Notes under the pieces: generated by a model | Told to the model about the DNA's origin: nothing | Databases searched by the model: none | Seen by the model: only the letters and a program-made list of their open reading frames with translations | Translations under genes and position numbers: made by a program | Origin: PXAH01 sp964605645 | GTDB taxonomy: Bacteria > Omnitrophota > Gorgyraeia > Duberdicusellales > 4484-171 | NCBI GenBank assembly: GCA_964605645.1 | Contig: CAZSDJ010000002.1 | Location: forward strand, 1-64,000 | Length of the DNA stretch: 64,000 bases | Direction of reading: 5' to 3' | Shown: positions 1-9,201 of the stretch, piece by piece | Position numbering within the stretch: position 1 is the first letter of the stretch | Layout of the letters: every line of letters starts with the position of its first letter

Positions 1-73
1 AAGCATCCTTCTTACATCCGCTATAATAACACTCATTGCCATTTTACCGGCTATAACCAACTTAGCAGATGTA

Positions 74-131
74 AACAGGGACAGGTACAATTAACCTTGC
101 TAAAGTGTGTCTGTTCCGGATTACAATTCCC
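74..131. repeat. REP-like inverted repeat at left edge
   Basis: A GGGACAG arm at 78-84 faces a CTGTTCC arm at 111-117, and the text between them (GGTACAATTAACC, then GTGTGT) looks like the REP/BIME units associated with RAYT (Y1-type) transposases. A related GTGTCTGTCC motif recurs at 5867. No gene could be supported in 1-232. A short frame-2 reading runs from the window edge to a stop at 94, but its last residues lie inside this element. Family membership is inferred from resemblance only. Confidence 0.4.
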
Positions 132-232
132 ACTATAGGTAGAGAAGGGCAAAACAGGTGTAGAAAATTTAGGTTGGTGTGATAGAATGGGAAAAATAGG
201 TTTTTATTTATTATCTGGAAAAATCTCATTCG

Positions 233-1954
233 ATGAAGAAAATAGTTTGCATACTTTCTTGTCTATATATTTTTATATTCTTTTCTTTTTTATGCTTCCC
301 TGCCGAAGCTGACTCTTGCCAGGTTAAACAAGGCGGAAAGTTGATTTTGTCTACAACATCCGGCCCTAAATCATTCAACCCTATTGTTGCCAAAGAAACT
401 TCAACTACCGCAATTACCAGCCTAATTTTTGAAGGCCTAACCAGAACAAACGGTGTAACTCAAGAGGTTGAACCAAACCTGGCTAAAGCCTGGGAAGTTT
501 CAGAAGATGGAAGGGTTTGGACATTTTATTTAAGAGAAGATGCAAAATGGTTTGACGGCGAGCCTTTTACTGCAGATGATGTGGTGTTTACCTTCCGGCG
601 GCTTATCTTTAATCCTGAGATTGAAACCAGCGCCCGGGATATTTTTACAGTTGAGGGGAAAATTATAAAAGTTAAAAAAATAGATGATTTTACTGTAGAG
701 TTTAATTTGCCTACTAAATTTGCTCCTTTTTTGCGGGCGATGCCACAAAGCATTTTACCTAAACACCTCTTAGCTGATGTGGTAAAAAAAGATGAATTTA
801 ATTACTTCTGGGGGATAAACACAAAGCCGGAGGAATTGGTAGGAACCGGCCCTTTTAAATTAAGTAAATACCTTTCCGGTGAAAGGATAGTTTTAGAGAA
901 AAATAAAAATTACTGGCGCAGAGGTAAAGGCGGATGCAGGCTTCCCTTTTTAGAAAAAGTAGTCTATGTTATAGTCCAAAATCAAGATGTTGCTTTGTTA
1001 AAATTCCTGGAAGGTGAGATTGATTATGTAAGTATAAGAGGCCAGGACTATCCGATCATAAAACCAGCCGAAAAAAAAGGGAATTTTACAATTTATAACG
1101 TGGGGCCGGTTTTAAGCTCTAACTTTTTAGTTTTTAATCAAAACAACCGTATAAATCCTAAAACCGGCAAACACTATATTAGCCCTCAAAAATTAGGTTG
1201 GTTCAATGAAGAAAATTTTAGAAAAGCAGTAGCTTATGCGATTGACCGGCAAGCGATAATTGATATTGTTTTTAACGGCCTCGGTTACAGGCAATATTCT
1301 CCCGTGCCGGAATCAGCCGGTTTTTTTCATAATCCAAAGGTAAAAAAGTATGATTATAATACGGAAAAATCTTTAGAATTATTAAAAGATATCGGAATTT
1401 ACGACCGGAATCAAGATGGTATTTTAGAAGATAAAGAAGGTAACCAAATAAAATTTAATTTATTTGCGCCAGCCAGAAGTAATCAGCGCCGCGACATTGC
1501 CAATATTATCAGAAAAGATTTAGAGGATATAGGTATTGGGGTAAATTTTGTGCCGTTAGCATTTAACCAAATTGTGGCAAAACTTGATTCAACTTATAAT
1601 TGGGATGCAATTTTAATTGGCCTAACCGGTGGGATTGAGCCTCATTTTGGCAAAAATGTCTGGAGCTCATCCGGCCATTTGCATATGTGGTACCCTAAAC
1701 AGAAGCAGCCGGCAACTAGATGGGAGGCTGAAATTGATAAGATATTTAATAAGGGAGTTCAAATTTTAGATAGAGATAAACGTAAAATTGTATATGATCG
1801 TTGGCAGGAAATTGTGGCTGACAAACTGCCTTTAATTTATACAGTTCAGCCGGCAAATATCTTTGCAATAAGAGATAAGTTTGGCAACTTAAAGCCTACC
1901 TCATACGGGGGAGCTTTTCATAATTTGGAAGAAATCTATATAAAAAATGATTAG
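233..1954 (+). CDS. Oligopeptide ABC transporter, substrate-binding protein
   Basis: Periplasmic family 5 (SBP_bac_5, OppA/DppA/YejA type) solute-binding protein that would deliver peptides to the permeases encoded next. Residues 1-26 form a Sec signal peptide ending AEA, with no lipobox. The body has the family's early hallmarks (SFNPIVAKETSTTA, then FEGLTR, then the WEVSEDGRVWTFYLRED region) and 573 residues is a normal length. An EF-hand-like loop, DRNQDGILED, lies near residues 391-400; such acidic loops are seen in some members and may bind calcium. It overlaps the next gene by 8 bases, so this is the first gene of a five-gene operon. Ligand specificity cannot be read from sequence. Confidence 0.85.
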   Translation: MKKIVCILSCLYIFIFFSFLCFPAEADSCQVKQGGKLILSTTSGPKSFNPIVAKETSTTAITSLIFEGLTRTNGVTQEVEPNLAKAWEVSEDGRVWTFYLREDAKWFDGEPFTADDVVFTFRRLIFNPEIETSARDIFTVEGKIIKVKKIDDFTVEFNLPTKFAPFLRAMPQSILPKHLLADVVKKDEFNYFWGINTKPEELVGTGPFKLSKYLSGERIVLEKNKNYWRRGKGGCRLPFLEKVVYVIVQNQDVALLKFLEGEIDYVSIRGQDYPIIKPAEKKGNFTIYNVGPVLSSNFLVFNQNNRINPKTGKHYISPQKLGWFNEENFRKAVAYAIDRQAIIDIVFNGLGYRQYSPVPESAGFFHNPKVKKYDYNTEKSLELLKDIGIYDRNQDGILEDKEGNQIKFNLFAPARSNQRRDIANIIRKDLEDIGIGVNFVPLAFNQIVAKLDSTYNWDAILIGLTGGIEPHFGKNVWSSSGHLHMWYPKQKQPATRWEAEIDKIFNKGVQILDRDKRKIVYDRWQEIVADKLPLIYTVQPANIFAIRDKFGNLKPTSYGGAFHNLEEIYIKND

Positions 1955-2912
1955 TTATATAATACGCAGGTTATTATTTTTAATTCCGCTTTTGTTAATT
2001 ATGGGGCTGATTGCTTTTATCTGTATCAATCTTGCTCCGGGGAACTATTTTGATACTCTCCGGCTTAACCCTCAAGTTTCAGAACAAACTATAAAAACTT
2101 ATGAGCAAAAATATCACTTAGACCAAAATGTATTTGTTCAGTATTTTTATTGGATAAAAAATATTTTGCGCCTGGATTTTGGGTATTCATTCACTTATAA
2201 TCGGCCGGTTTTTGAAGTTTTATACAGCCGGATGTTTAATACCTTTATTTTAGCTTTGTCAGTTATATTATTTAGTTGGTTTATTGCAATTCCGCTTGGG
2301 ATATATTGTGCAGTTCATCAATATAAATTTTCGGATAAAATTTTTTCTTTACTATCATTTATTGGATTATCTATCCCTAATTTTTTCTTAGCTTTACTTC
2401 TTTTGTACTTAGTTTCATTAACCGGGGTTTTGCCTACCGGCGGGATGCATTCGGTAGGTTATTATGACTTATCTTTATCGCAGAAATTTATAGATTTATT
2501 GAAGCATTTAATTATTCCCACCGTAGTTATCGGCACCGCAAGTATTGCCGGCCTGCAGCGGCTGATGCGGGGGAATTTACTGGAGGTGTTACGCAGCCAG
2601 TATGTAATTGCAGCCAGAGCTAAAGGATTACCGGAAAAAAGAGTTATTTATGTCCATGCCCTCAGAAATGCAATAAATCCGATGGTTACAATTTTTGGCG
2701 GCACCTTGCCTGCTCTTTTAAGCGGGGCAGCTTTGACCGAAATTATTTGTAGTTGGCCGGGGCTGGGATCGCTGATGCTGGAGGCGGTGATGAAACAAGA
2801 TTTATTTTTATTTGCCGGGAATCTGTTGATGGTTGGTTCTCTTTTGATAATTGGTTATCTGATCGCAGATGTTTTGTTGGCTTGGGTTGATCCGAGGATT
2901 CAGTACAAGTAA
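1947..2912 (+). CDS. Oligopeptide ABC transporter permease, DppB/OppB type
   Basis: Inner-membrane permease with the N-terminal helix starting MISYIIRRLLFLIPLLLIMG and a periplasmic segment APGNYFD typical of OppB/DppB/YejB. About six transmembrane segments are visible. The cytoplasmic EAA loop, ARAKGLPEKRVIYVHALRNA, lies near residues 223-242 and couples to the ATPase. Length 321 is normal for the family. The ATG sits inside the end of the binding-protein gene in an ATGATTAG overlap, which suggests translational coupling. Confidence 0.88.
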   Translation: MISYIIRRLLFLIPLLLIMGLIAFICINLAPGNYFDTLRLNPQVSEQTIKTYEQKYHLDQNVFVQYFYWIKNILRLDFGYSFTYNRPVFEVLYSRMFNTFILALSVILFSWFIAIPLGIYCAVHQYKFSDKIFSLLSFIGLSIPNFFLALLLLYLVSLTGVLPTGGMHSVGYYDLSLSQKFIDLLKHLIIPTVVIGTASIAGLQRLMRGNLLEVLRSQYVIAARAKGLPEKRVIYVHALRNAINPMVTIFGGTLPALLSGAALTEIICSWPGLGSLMLEAVMKQDLFLFAGNLLMVGSLLIIGYLIADVLLAWVDPRIQYK

Positions 2913-2938
2913 ATAAGTAAAGAGGTAAAGAGGTAAAG

Positions 2939-4036
2939 ATGAAGAGTAAAGACAAGTCAGAGAGTAGTTTCAGGAAAGGATTGAGAAAGTTAAAGCAGCA
3001 TAAGCTGGCGGTGTTTTCTTTTTGGCTGTTGTTGATTTTCTATTTATCGGCTTTTTTTGCGCCAATGATTGCTCCTTATCATTACAAGACTGAAAAGAGA
3101 GCATTTAGCTATACACCGCCTTCTAAAATTCATATTATTGATGATAAAGGAAATTGGAATTGGCCTTTTATTTATCAGCGAAGTTATCAATTTAATCAAT
3201 TTTATAAAAAGATTTACAAAGAAGACAAAACTGTAAAATATCCTATTAAATTATTTACAAAAGGAGATAGTTATAAATTTTTAGGTTTATTTAAAACTAA
3301 TATCCATATTTTGGGAGTTGATAATCCAGCTTATCTTAATATATTAGGGACAGACTCGCGCGGCCGAGATTTATTTAGCCGGATAATTTATGGTGGGCAA
3401 ATTTCTTTATCCGTTGGATTAGTAGGGGTCTTTATTGCTTTATTAATTGGGGTTTTTGTAGGAGGCATTTCCGGTTATTTTGGCGGGAAAACTGATAATT
3501 TTTTGATGCGTTTTGCTGAAATTATTATGGTTATCCCCAGTTTTTATTTAATGCTCTCTTTACGGAGTATGTTTTCATATTCGTTAACTTCTTTACAAAT
3601 TTATTTTATTATTGTGTTTATTATGTCTTTTATTGGTTGGCCACAGATGGCGCGAGTGGTTAGGGGGATGGCCATATCTTTGCGCCAACGGGAATATGTT
3701 TTGGCTTCACGCGCTCTCGGCAGCAGTCATTTTCAAACAATTAAAAAACACATTATACCGCATACATTCTCTTATTTGATAGTTTCTGTCTCAATCTCAA
3801 TCCCCGGTTATATTTTAGGAGAATCCGCTTTAAGTTTACTCGGCCTCGGAATTCAAGACCCTTATGCCAGTTGGGGCAATTTATTGTCAGAATCGATGGC
3901 GATTGCTCAAATTAGGCTGCATCCCTGGGTACTTATCCCGGGTATTTTTATTTTTATTACAGTTATGGCCTTTAATCTATTAGGTGACGGCCTGCGGGAT
4001 GCGTTCGACCCGCATGCTGATTTTATTAAAAAATAA
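2939..4036 (+). CDS. Oligopeptide ABC transporter permease, OppC/YejE type
   Basis: Second permease of the importer. An N-terminal helix (about residues 25-45) is followed by an unusually long soluble segment of about 85 residues, containing IHIIDDKGNWNWPFIY, before the GTDSRGRDLFSRIIYG signature and the remaining helices. The EAA loop lies near residues 256-275 (SRALGSSHFQTIKKH). The long segment and 365-residue length are closer to YejE than to classical DppC (about 300). The 26-base gap upstream carries the short 8-bp-period repeat AGAGGTAA. Confidence 0.85.
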   Translation: MKSKDKSESSFRKGLRKLKQHKLAVFSFWLLLIFYLSAFFAPMIAPYHYKTEKRAFSYTPPSKIHIIDDKGNWNWPFIYQRSYQFNQFYKKIYKEDKTVKYPIKLFTKGDSYKFLGLFKTNIHILGVDNPAYLNILGTDSRGRDLFSRIIYGGQISLSVGLVGVFIALLIGVFVGGISGYFGGKTDNFLMRFAEIIMVIPSFYLMLSLRSMFSYSLTSLQIYFIIVFIMSFIGWPQMARVVRGMAISLRQREYVLASRALGSSHFQTIKKHIIPHTFSYLIVSVSISIPGYILGESALSLLGLGIQDPYASWGNLLSESMAIAQIRLHPWVLIPGIFIFITVMAFNLLGDGLRDAFDPHADFIKK

Positions 4037-4038
4037 TT

Positions 4039-5031
4039 ATGGAAAATATTTTAGAAGTTAAAAATTTATCTACTCATTTTGAATTAGAAAATTCAATAGT
4101 AAAAGCAGTGGAAGGAGTTAGCTTTAATTTAAAAAAAGGCGAAGTTTTAGGGCTGGTAGGTGAATCCGGTTGTGGAAAATCGGTAACAGCTTATTCGATA
4201 GTTAATTTGGTGGATAAACCGGGCCAAATAAAAGAGGGTAAAGTAATCTTTGCAGAAAAAGATTTATTAAAAATGAATCAAAAACAACTGCAAAAAATTA
4301 GAGGCGGAGAAATTTCTCTAATTTTCCAAGAACCCCATTCGGCCTTAAATCCGGTTTATACTGTAGGTTTTCAAATTGCCGAGACTATTAGGGCTCACCA
4401 TAAAAATATAAAGCAACAAGATTTAAAAAAAAGGATTGAAGAGTTACTCCTGAAAGTAGGTTTGAAATATGATCAGAAAAATAGTTACCCTCATAATTTA
4501 AGTGGTGGCGAGGCGCAAAGAGTAATGATTGCCCAATCTTTGAGTTGCAATCCAAAGATACTAATTGCCGATGAACCAACGACTGCTTTAGATGTAACGG
4601 TGCAGGCAAAAATTATCGAACTTTTTAAAAAATTACAAAAAGAGGAGAACTTTAGTTTAATTTTTATTACTCATGATCTTGCGTTATGTTCACAAATTGC
4701 TGATCGGGTTGCTGTTATGTATTTAGGGCAATTAGTTGAATTAGCTGATCTAGATATGATTATCAAAGAGCCTCTGCACCCATATACCCAAGCTTTATTT
4801 GCCTCACTACCGCAAAGAGCAAAAAGAAAAGAAAAATTAAAAGCAATTGGTGGTGATGTTCCTGATGCAGATGAAAAACCGAGCGGATGTTTTTTTAATT
4901 CGCGTTGTAAAATAAAAGAAGATGATTGTCAAAATATGCGGCCCAAGCTAACAGAGGTAAAAGAAGGCCATTGGGTGAGGTGCATAAAAGTAGGGAACAG
5001 GCCTGCCTGTTCCATTAATAAAAACAATTAA
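4039..5031 (+). CDS. Oligopeptide ABC transporter ATPase, OppD/DppD type
   Basis: Cytoplasmic ATPase of the peptide importer. Walker A GESGCGKS is at about residues 41-48, the ABC signature LSGGEAQR near 154-161, and Walker B with LIADEPTTALD near 175. The C-terminal oligopeptide/dipeptide domain has four cysteines at residues 284, 290, 297 and 315 (GCFFNSRCKIKEDDC, then WVRC). In characterised DppD/OppD relatives this spacing holds a [4Fe-4S] cluster; its presence here is inferred. The gene starts 2 bases after the permease stop. Confidence 0.9.
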   Translation: MENILEVKNLSTHFELENSIVKAVEGVSFNLKKGEVLGLVGESGCGKSVTAYSIVNLVDKPGQIKEGKVIFAEKDLLKMNQKQLQKIRGGEISLIFQEPHSALNPVYTVGFQIAETIRAHHKNIKQQDLKKRIEELLLKVGLKYDQKNSYPHNLSGGEAQRVMIAQSLSCNPKILIADEPTTALDVTVQAKIIELFKKLQKEENFSLIFITHDLALCSQIADRVAVMYLGQLVELADLDMIIKEPLHPYTQALFASLPQRAKRKEKLKAIGGDVPDADEKPSGCFFNSRCKIKEDDCQNMRPKLTEVKEGHWVRCIKVGNRPACSINKNN

Positions 5032-5044
5032 AATAAAGATAAGT

Positions 5045-5845
5045 ATGGAAAACATTTTAGAAGTTAAAAATTTAAAAAAATATTACCCGGTTAAAAGGGG
5101 CTTGTTTTCAAAAAACAATGCTTTTGTAAAAGCTGTAGATGGAGTAAGTTTTTCGGTTCAATCAGGGAAAACTTTAGGATTGGTGGGTGAATCCGGTTGT
5201 GGGAAGAGTACTTTGGCGCGGACGATTTTAAGGTTGATTGAACCTGACTTAGGTTCTGTTTTTTTTCAAGATAAAGATATAACAAAATTATCTTACAGAG
5301 AAATGAAGGTTATTAGAAAAAATTTTCAAATTATTTTTCAAGATCCATTTGGGTCGCTTGACCCGCGCTTTACAGTTTTTGCTATAATCTCAGAAGGGAT
5401 AGTAAATTTTTCAAACAATATAAAACAAGAAGCGATCTATAAAAAAATGGTAAAAGTCTTAGAAGATGTCGGCTTGTCGAAGGATATCTTGAACCGTTAT
5501 CCGCACGAATTTAGCGGCGGCCAACGGCAAAGAATAAGTATCGCCAGAGCCTTGGTGCTTGAACCGAAACTTTTAGTTTTAGATGAGCCGGTTTCATCGC
5601 TAGATGTATCAATTCAAGCTCAAATTATCAATCTTTTAATCGATTTACAAAAAAAAAGAGGCCTTAACTATATATTTATTGCCCACGATCTCTCGGTTGT
5701 AAGGCATATTTGTGATAAAGTTTGTGTGATGAGAGAGGGTAAGATTATAGAAGAAGGGGAAACTAGCAAAATATTTGAAAATCCTGAGAATTATTATACC
5801 AAAAAGTTACTTGTATCTATCCCTAAAATTTTTTCTCAATATTAA
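5045..5845 (+). CDS. Oligopeptide ABC transporter ATPase, OppF/DppF type, short
   Basis: Second ATPase of the importer, expected to pair with the preceding OppD-type protein. Walker A GESGCGKST is near residues 49-57, with FSGGQRQR and VLDEPVSSLD following. At 266 residues it is about 55 shorter than usual OppF. It ends ENPENYYTKKLLVSIPKIF, where the C-terminal oligopeptide-transporter extension would begin, so it has no cysteine cluster. The stop is followed by an apparently untranslated repeat, so this looks like a natural short form and not a frameshift. Confidence 0.88.
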   Translation: MENILEVKNLKKYYPVKRGLFSKNNAFVKAVDGVSFSVQSGKTLGLVGESGCGKSTLARTILRLIEPDLGSVFFQDKDITKLSYREMKVIRKNFQIIFQDPFGSLDPRFTVFAIISEGIVNFSNNIKQEAIYKKMVKVLEDVGLSKDILNRYPHEFSGGQRQRISIARALVLEPKLLVLDEPVSSLDVSIQAQIINLLIDLQKKRGLNYIFIAHDLSVVRHICDKVCVMREGKIIEEGETSKIFENPENYYTKKLLVSIPKIFSQY

Positions 5846-5865
5846 ATTTATTTGTTATTTTAATA

Positions 5866-5900
5866 GGTGTCTGTCCCTATTTTTGTCCCTATTTTTGGGG
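5866..5900. repeat. Short GTCCCTATTTTT tandem repeat, REP-like
   Basis: Two copies of GTCCCTATTTTT follow GGTGTCT, then GGGG. The GTGTCTGTCC core matches the motif near 107-115 at the left edge. An open frame through this stretch would add 24 residues (VPIFVPIF and so on) to the downstream protein, but that extension is encoded by the repeat and is unlikely to be the real N-terminus. Confidence 0.45.
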
Positions 5901-5938
5901 ATTGCGGTTTGATTCTGGCTATGATAAACTATAATGTT

Positions 5939-7720
5939 ATGAGGAATTCATCGCAAAAAGAATTGATTGATTTTATTCGGGAGAAGCAAGGCAGTATTTC
6001 AGAAGAGTTGGTGGGATATATAAAAAGATTGGCTTTTTATGATGTTTTGTACCTGTATGCTTTGTATCAAAAATTTTGGCAAGCAGAAAAAGAACTTCAA
6101 ATTGGCCATAATTTTATCCCCGCGGCACTTCTTAGTGAAAAAGAAAGAATCAAGGAGCTGAATGTAGTTGATTATAGTCAGATTAGAGATGATTCCAGTT
6201 TAAATAAATTTGCAAAAAAAGTTAATCTTATTTGTAATCCGATGGACGCCGGACTTGGTTCATCCTTGTCGCGGCTGAGTTATTTAAAGAAAATTTGGAA
6301 AAGTATCAATAGGAAAGGAAAGCCTCGCCTGGGGGCTAAAGGGGAAGATTTATATTTTGATATTAAGGTAGGAGATTCTAGTCAAAAAATAAATGTTACC
6401 GAGATTAAATACTTACAAGCTATAAATGCAGCTTCCTGTTATAAAAAAATTATTATTGAAGAGCTAGTCAACGAAGAAAGCATTGATTCAATTAATGAAT
6501 TTTTAGATGAAACTATTAATTTTAAGGGATTAACCTACCGGAAATTAATTGCGAAAAAGAAAAAAATAGATTTAGCCAAAAAGATGATTGTCCAAGCGTC
6601 TCTACCGACTATCGATAAAGAAAGCAAGAAGCTGACTATGAAGCGAGTTGCTCCCGGCGGCCACGGCCAGCTTGGTTCGATGGTTTTAGGAGATGCCGCC
6701 GAAGCAAAGAATTCTTTTGCAGAGCTTTTAATTAGGGTAATTTACAACGGAGATGGCCCCAATAATTTTCCCGATCAAAAAATTATTGGATTTATGGCAA
6801 AAAATAAAATACCGATTATTATGATTACTTCAACTAAAACTCCAATTGATCAAAAAGGGGGCCAAATTGGTTTGGAAATAACCGAAGAAGGCAACAAGAA
6901 ACCGCAAATTTTAGAGTTAGCTCAGGCAGAAGAGCAGGGACAAAAAGATATATTTAGAAAGATTGGGATAAAAGGATTTGATGAATCTATTTACGGCAAA
7001 GCAGATAAACAATATTTTAATACCAATATTGCTCTGATAAATTATTCGGTAATTTCATCTTTTTTAAAAGATTTATACAATGTAATTGGAGCCAGAAAAT
7101 TTTCTCAGATTATTAGTCCCGATTTAATTAAAAATGAAAAAATTCAAGCTAAAAAATCTTATATTCAATTAGAAGGAGCGTTAGCTTCAACTCTTTTAAA
7201 TTTAGCCGGATTTATAAAAATAAATAAAGATAAAAAAGTAAAAAAGCTGATTAAGAAATATAAAGTTACTAATTTTTTAGTGATAGTAAATATTGATAAA
7301 AAGCAAAGGACAGAATTCTTTACTCCGATTAAGTATGCTTGGGATTTTTGGTTTTATGCTTATTCGGATCATTTTAGGCTAGATATTAATAATTTTAAGT
7401 TGGAAAATTTAAGATCAAACAGCTTACCCAGTTTTGATTTAGGTCCCTTTTATCAAGATTTAGAAAATTGTATTGAAGCTTTTGGCAAAGCCTCAACTAT
7501 TGATTTAGATTTTTTGACAATCGAAGGCAAGGTATTTCTAAAAAATGCAAAATTGTCAGGAGTGGTTGTAATCGAGAATCAACTAGAGAAACTAATTGAC
7601 CTCAATAATGATCTATTTAAAAATAAGCTTGAATATCAAAATCAATGTTTATTCTTAAAAGATATCAAGATAACGATTAAATCTGAGAAAAAAATAGAAG
7701 TAGAAGAGCTAACCACTTAG
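5939..7720 (+). CDS. Divergent UDPGP-family sugar-1-P nucleotidyltransferase
   Basis: Probable nucleoside-triphosphate:sugar-1-phosphate uridylyltransferase of the eukaryote-type UDPGP family, making a nucleotide sugar in the cytoplasm. The nucleotide-binding AGLGSS (residues 104-109) resembles the family's GGLGT. It is followed about 25 residues later by GAKG (132-135), then PGGHGQ (239-244, family PPGHGD), NGDG (270-273) and a YFNTNIALIN segment. The C-terminus reads like the family's left-handed beta-helix (TIEGKVFLKNAKLSGVVVIE). I chose ATG 5939 because the GTG at 5867 lies in a repeat. TATAAT at 5930-5935 is too close to be the -10 of this start, but TATGAT at 5920 could be. The gene stands alone. 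Sugar specificity is unknown, and the family call rests on motif reading only. Confidence 0.62.
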   Translation: MRNSSQKELIDFIREKQGSISEELVGYIKRLAFYDVLYLYALYQKFWQAEKELQIGHNFIPAALLSEKERIKELNVVDYSQIRDDSSLNKFAKKVNLICNPMDAGLGSSLSRLSYLKKIWKSINRKGKPRLGAKGEDLYFDIKVGDSSQKINVTEIKYLQAINAASCYKKIIIEELVNEESIDSINEFLDETINFKGLTYRKLIAKKKKIDLAKKMIVQASLPTIDKESKKLTMKRVAPGGHGQLGSMVLGDAAEAKNSFAELLIRVIYNGDGPNNFPDQKIIGFMAKNKIPIIMITSTKTPIDQKGGQIGLEITEEGNKKPQILELAQAEEQGQKDIFRKIGIKGFDESIYGKADKQYFNTNIALINYSVISSFLKDLYNVIGARKFSQIISPDLIKNEKIQAKKSYIQLEGALASTLLNLAGFIKINKDKKVKKLIKKYKVTNFLVIVNIDKKQRTEFFTPIKYAWDFWFYAYSDHFRLDINNFKLENLRSNSLPSFDLGPFYQDLENCIEAFGKASTIDLDFLTIEGKVFLKNAKLSGVVVIENQLEKLIDLNNDLFKNKLEYQNQCLFLKDIKITIKSEKKIEVEELTT

Positions 7721-7732
7721 AATCGCTCCCCA

Positions 7733-7761
7733 TTGACATTTACCTATATATTATATATAAT
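7733..7761 (+). promoter_or_regulatory. Consensus sigma-70 promoter for lysS, leaderless
   Basis: Perfect TTGACA at 7733-7738, a 17-base spacer and perfect TATAAT at 7756-7761. Only nine bases separate the -10 box from the lysS ATG and none of them form a Shine-Dalgarno site. Transcription should therefore start within about three bases of the start codon. Confidence 0.8.
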
Positions 7762-7770
7762 CAGCAAGTC

Positions 7771-9201
7771 ATGGAAAACGAAGCCTTTAACAAAAATATA
7801 GACAAATTTGGCAATCCTTTTCAGGAAACCAGCTTTCCTAAGCCTTTATCTATCAAGGATATAGTTAATCAATACAGGGAAGAAAAACCGGTTTCATTAG
7901 CCGGCAGAGTTGTTTCGAAGCGGGAACACGGAAAATCGGGTTTTGCTCATTTAGCTGATGCGAGCGGAAAAATTCAAATTTATGCCCGTTTGAATAATTT
8001 GGCTGAAAAATTTGAGTTGTTCAAAAACTTAGATATTGGCGATATTGTTGGGGTTGAAGGTAAACTTTTTATAACTAGAACCGAAGAGATTACAGTTATA
8101 GCCGATCAGATAAAATTGTTGGCAAAAGCCTACAGGCCTTTGCCGGAGAAATGGCATGGCTTAAAAGATGTTGAAGTAAGGTATCGGCAGCGTTACCTTG
8201 ATTTGATAGCTAACGACCAAGCTTGTGATGTTTTTAGAAAAAGAACAGAAATAGTGGCTTTGGTTCGAAAGTTTTTTGAAAACCTTTCATTTATGGAAGT
8301 TGAAACTCCGATGCTGCATCATATCCCCGGCGGAGCAGCGGGACGGCCTTTTGAAACCTTTCACAACGCTACATCAAATAAAGTTTATTTGCGAATTGCT
8401 CCTGAACTTTACCTAAAAAGGCTTTTGGTGGGAGGGTTTGATAAAGTTTTTGAGATAAACAGAAGTTTTCGCAACGAGGGATTATCGAGGCGGCACAATC
8501 CGGAGTTTACGATGCTGGAAGCTTATGCAGCTTATTTTGATTATCAGTTTATGATGAAAGTTTGTGAAGATTTATTTACAAAGTTGGCAGAAAAATTTTG
8601 CGGTAGTTTAATCTTTGAATACCAAGGTAAAAAAATAGATTTTACAGCTCCTTGGCAAAGAATTTCTTTAACAAGCCTTTTTAAAAAAGAATTTGATATT
8701 AATCCCGAAGATGAATATAAAGAAGTAGTTTCAAAAATTAGCAAGAAAATAAAATTAAAAGAAGGATTGTCACGAACTCAGATACTTAAATTATGCGAAG
8801 AGTTGATAGAAAAGAATTATCCTCAAGATAAACCGGCTTTTATTATTGATTTTTTTACTTGGACTTCGCCTTTAGCAAAGCAAAGGCCGGAAGATCCGAA
8901 TTTAGTGGAAAGATTTGAATTGTTTATCGCCGGCATTGAAGTTGCAAATGCTTATTCAGAGCTTAATGATCCGGTTGAGCAAAAACAACGGTTTTTGGCC
9001 CAGCAAAAAGATAAAGAACTTGATGCTAAAATAGATCAAGATTTTATAAAAAGCCTCCAATACGGGATGCCGCCGGCAACCGGCTTAGGAGTCGGGATAG
9101 ATCGATTAGTAATGATTCTGCTCAATCAGCCTTCTATTCGGGATGTAATTCTTTTTCCTCTCTTGAAGTTAAAACAAGAATCTGAAGAAAAAAAATGTTA
9201 A
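7771..9201 (+). CDS. lysS: Lysyl-tRNA synthetase, class II
   Basis: Charges tRNA-Lys. An N-terminal OB-fold anticodon-binding domain covers roughly residues 35-140, followed by the class II catalytic core. Motif 2 is FRNEGLSRRHNPEFT near 232-246 and motif 3 GVGIDRLVM near 440-448. The length of 476 is slightly short of the usual 490-500 but all motifs are present. It is preceded by a consensus promoter and overlaps lolC by 7 bases. The matching tRNA-Lys(TTT) gene is in this window at 32516. Confidence 0.95.
   Translation: MENEAFNKNIDKFGNPFQETSFPKPLSIKDIVNQYREEKPVSLAGRVVSKREHGKSGFAHLADASGKIQIYARLNNLAEKFELFKNLDIGDIVGVEGKLFITRTEEITVIADQIKLLAKAYRPLPEKWHGLKDVEVRYRQRYLDLIANDQACDVFRKRTEIVALVRKFFENLSFMEVETPMLHHIPGGAAGRPFETFHNATSNKVYLRIAPELYLKRLLVGGFDKVFEINRSFRNEGLSRRHNPEFTMLEAYAAYFDYQFMMKVCEDLFTKLAEKFCGSLIFEYQGKKIDFTAPWQRISLTSLFKKEFDINPEDEYKEVVSKISKKIKLKEGLSRTQILKLCEELIEKNYPQDKPAFIIDFFTWTSPLAKQRPEDPNLVERFELFIAGIEVANAYSELNDPVEQKQRFLAQQKDKELDAKIDQDFIKSLQYGMPPATGLGVGIDRLVMILLNQPSIRDVILFPLLKLKQESEEKKC

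Noticed and set aside
2..94. A short frame-2 reading (SILLTSAIITLIAILPAIT and on) that could be the end of a membrane protein gene.
   Set aside because: It is only 30 codons, cut by the window edge, and its last residues lie in a REP-like repeat, so coding cannot be supported.
5867..5938. N-terminal extension of the UDPGP-like protein from a GTG at 5867.
   Set aside because: The extension is encoded by a GTCCCTATTTTT repeat and has no family resemblance; ATG 5939 is preferred.
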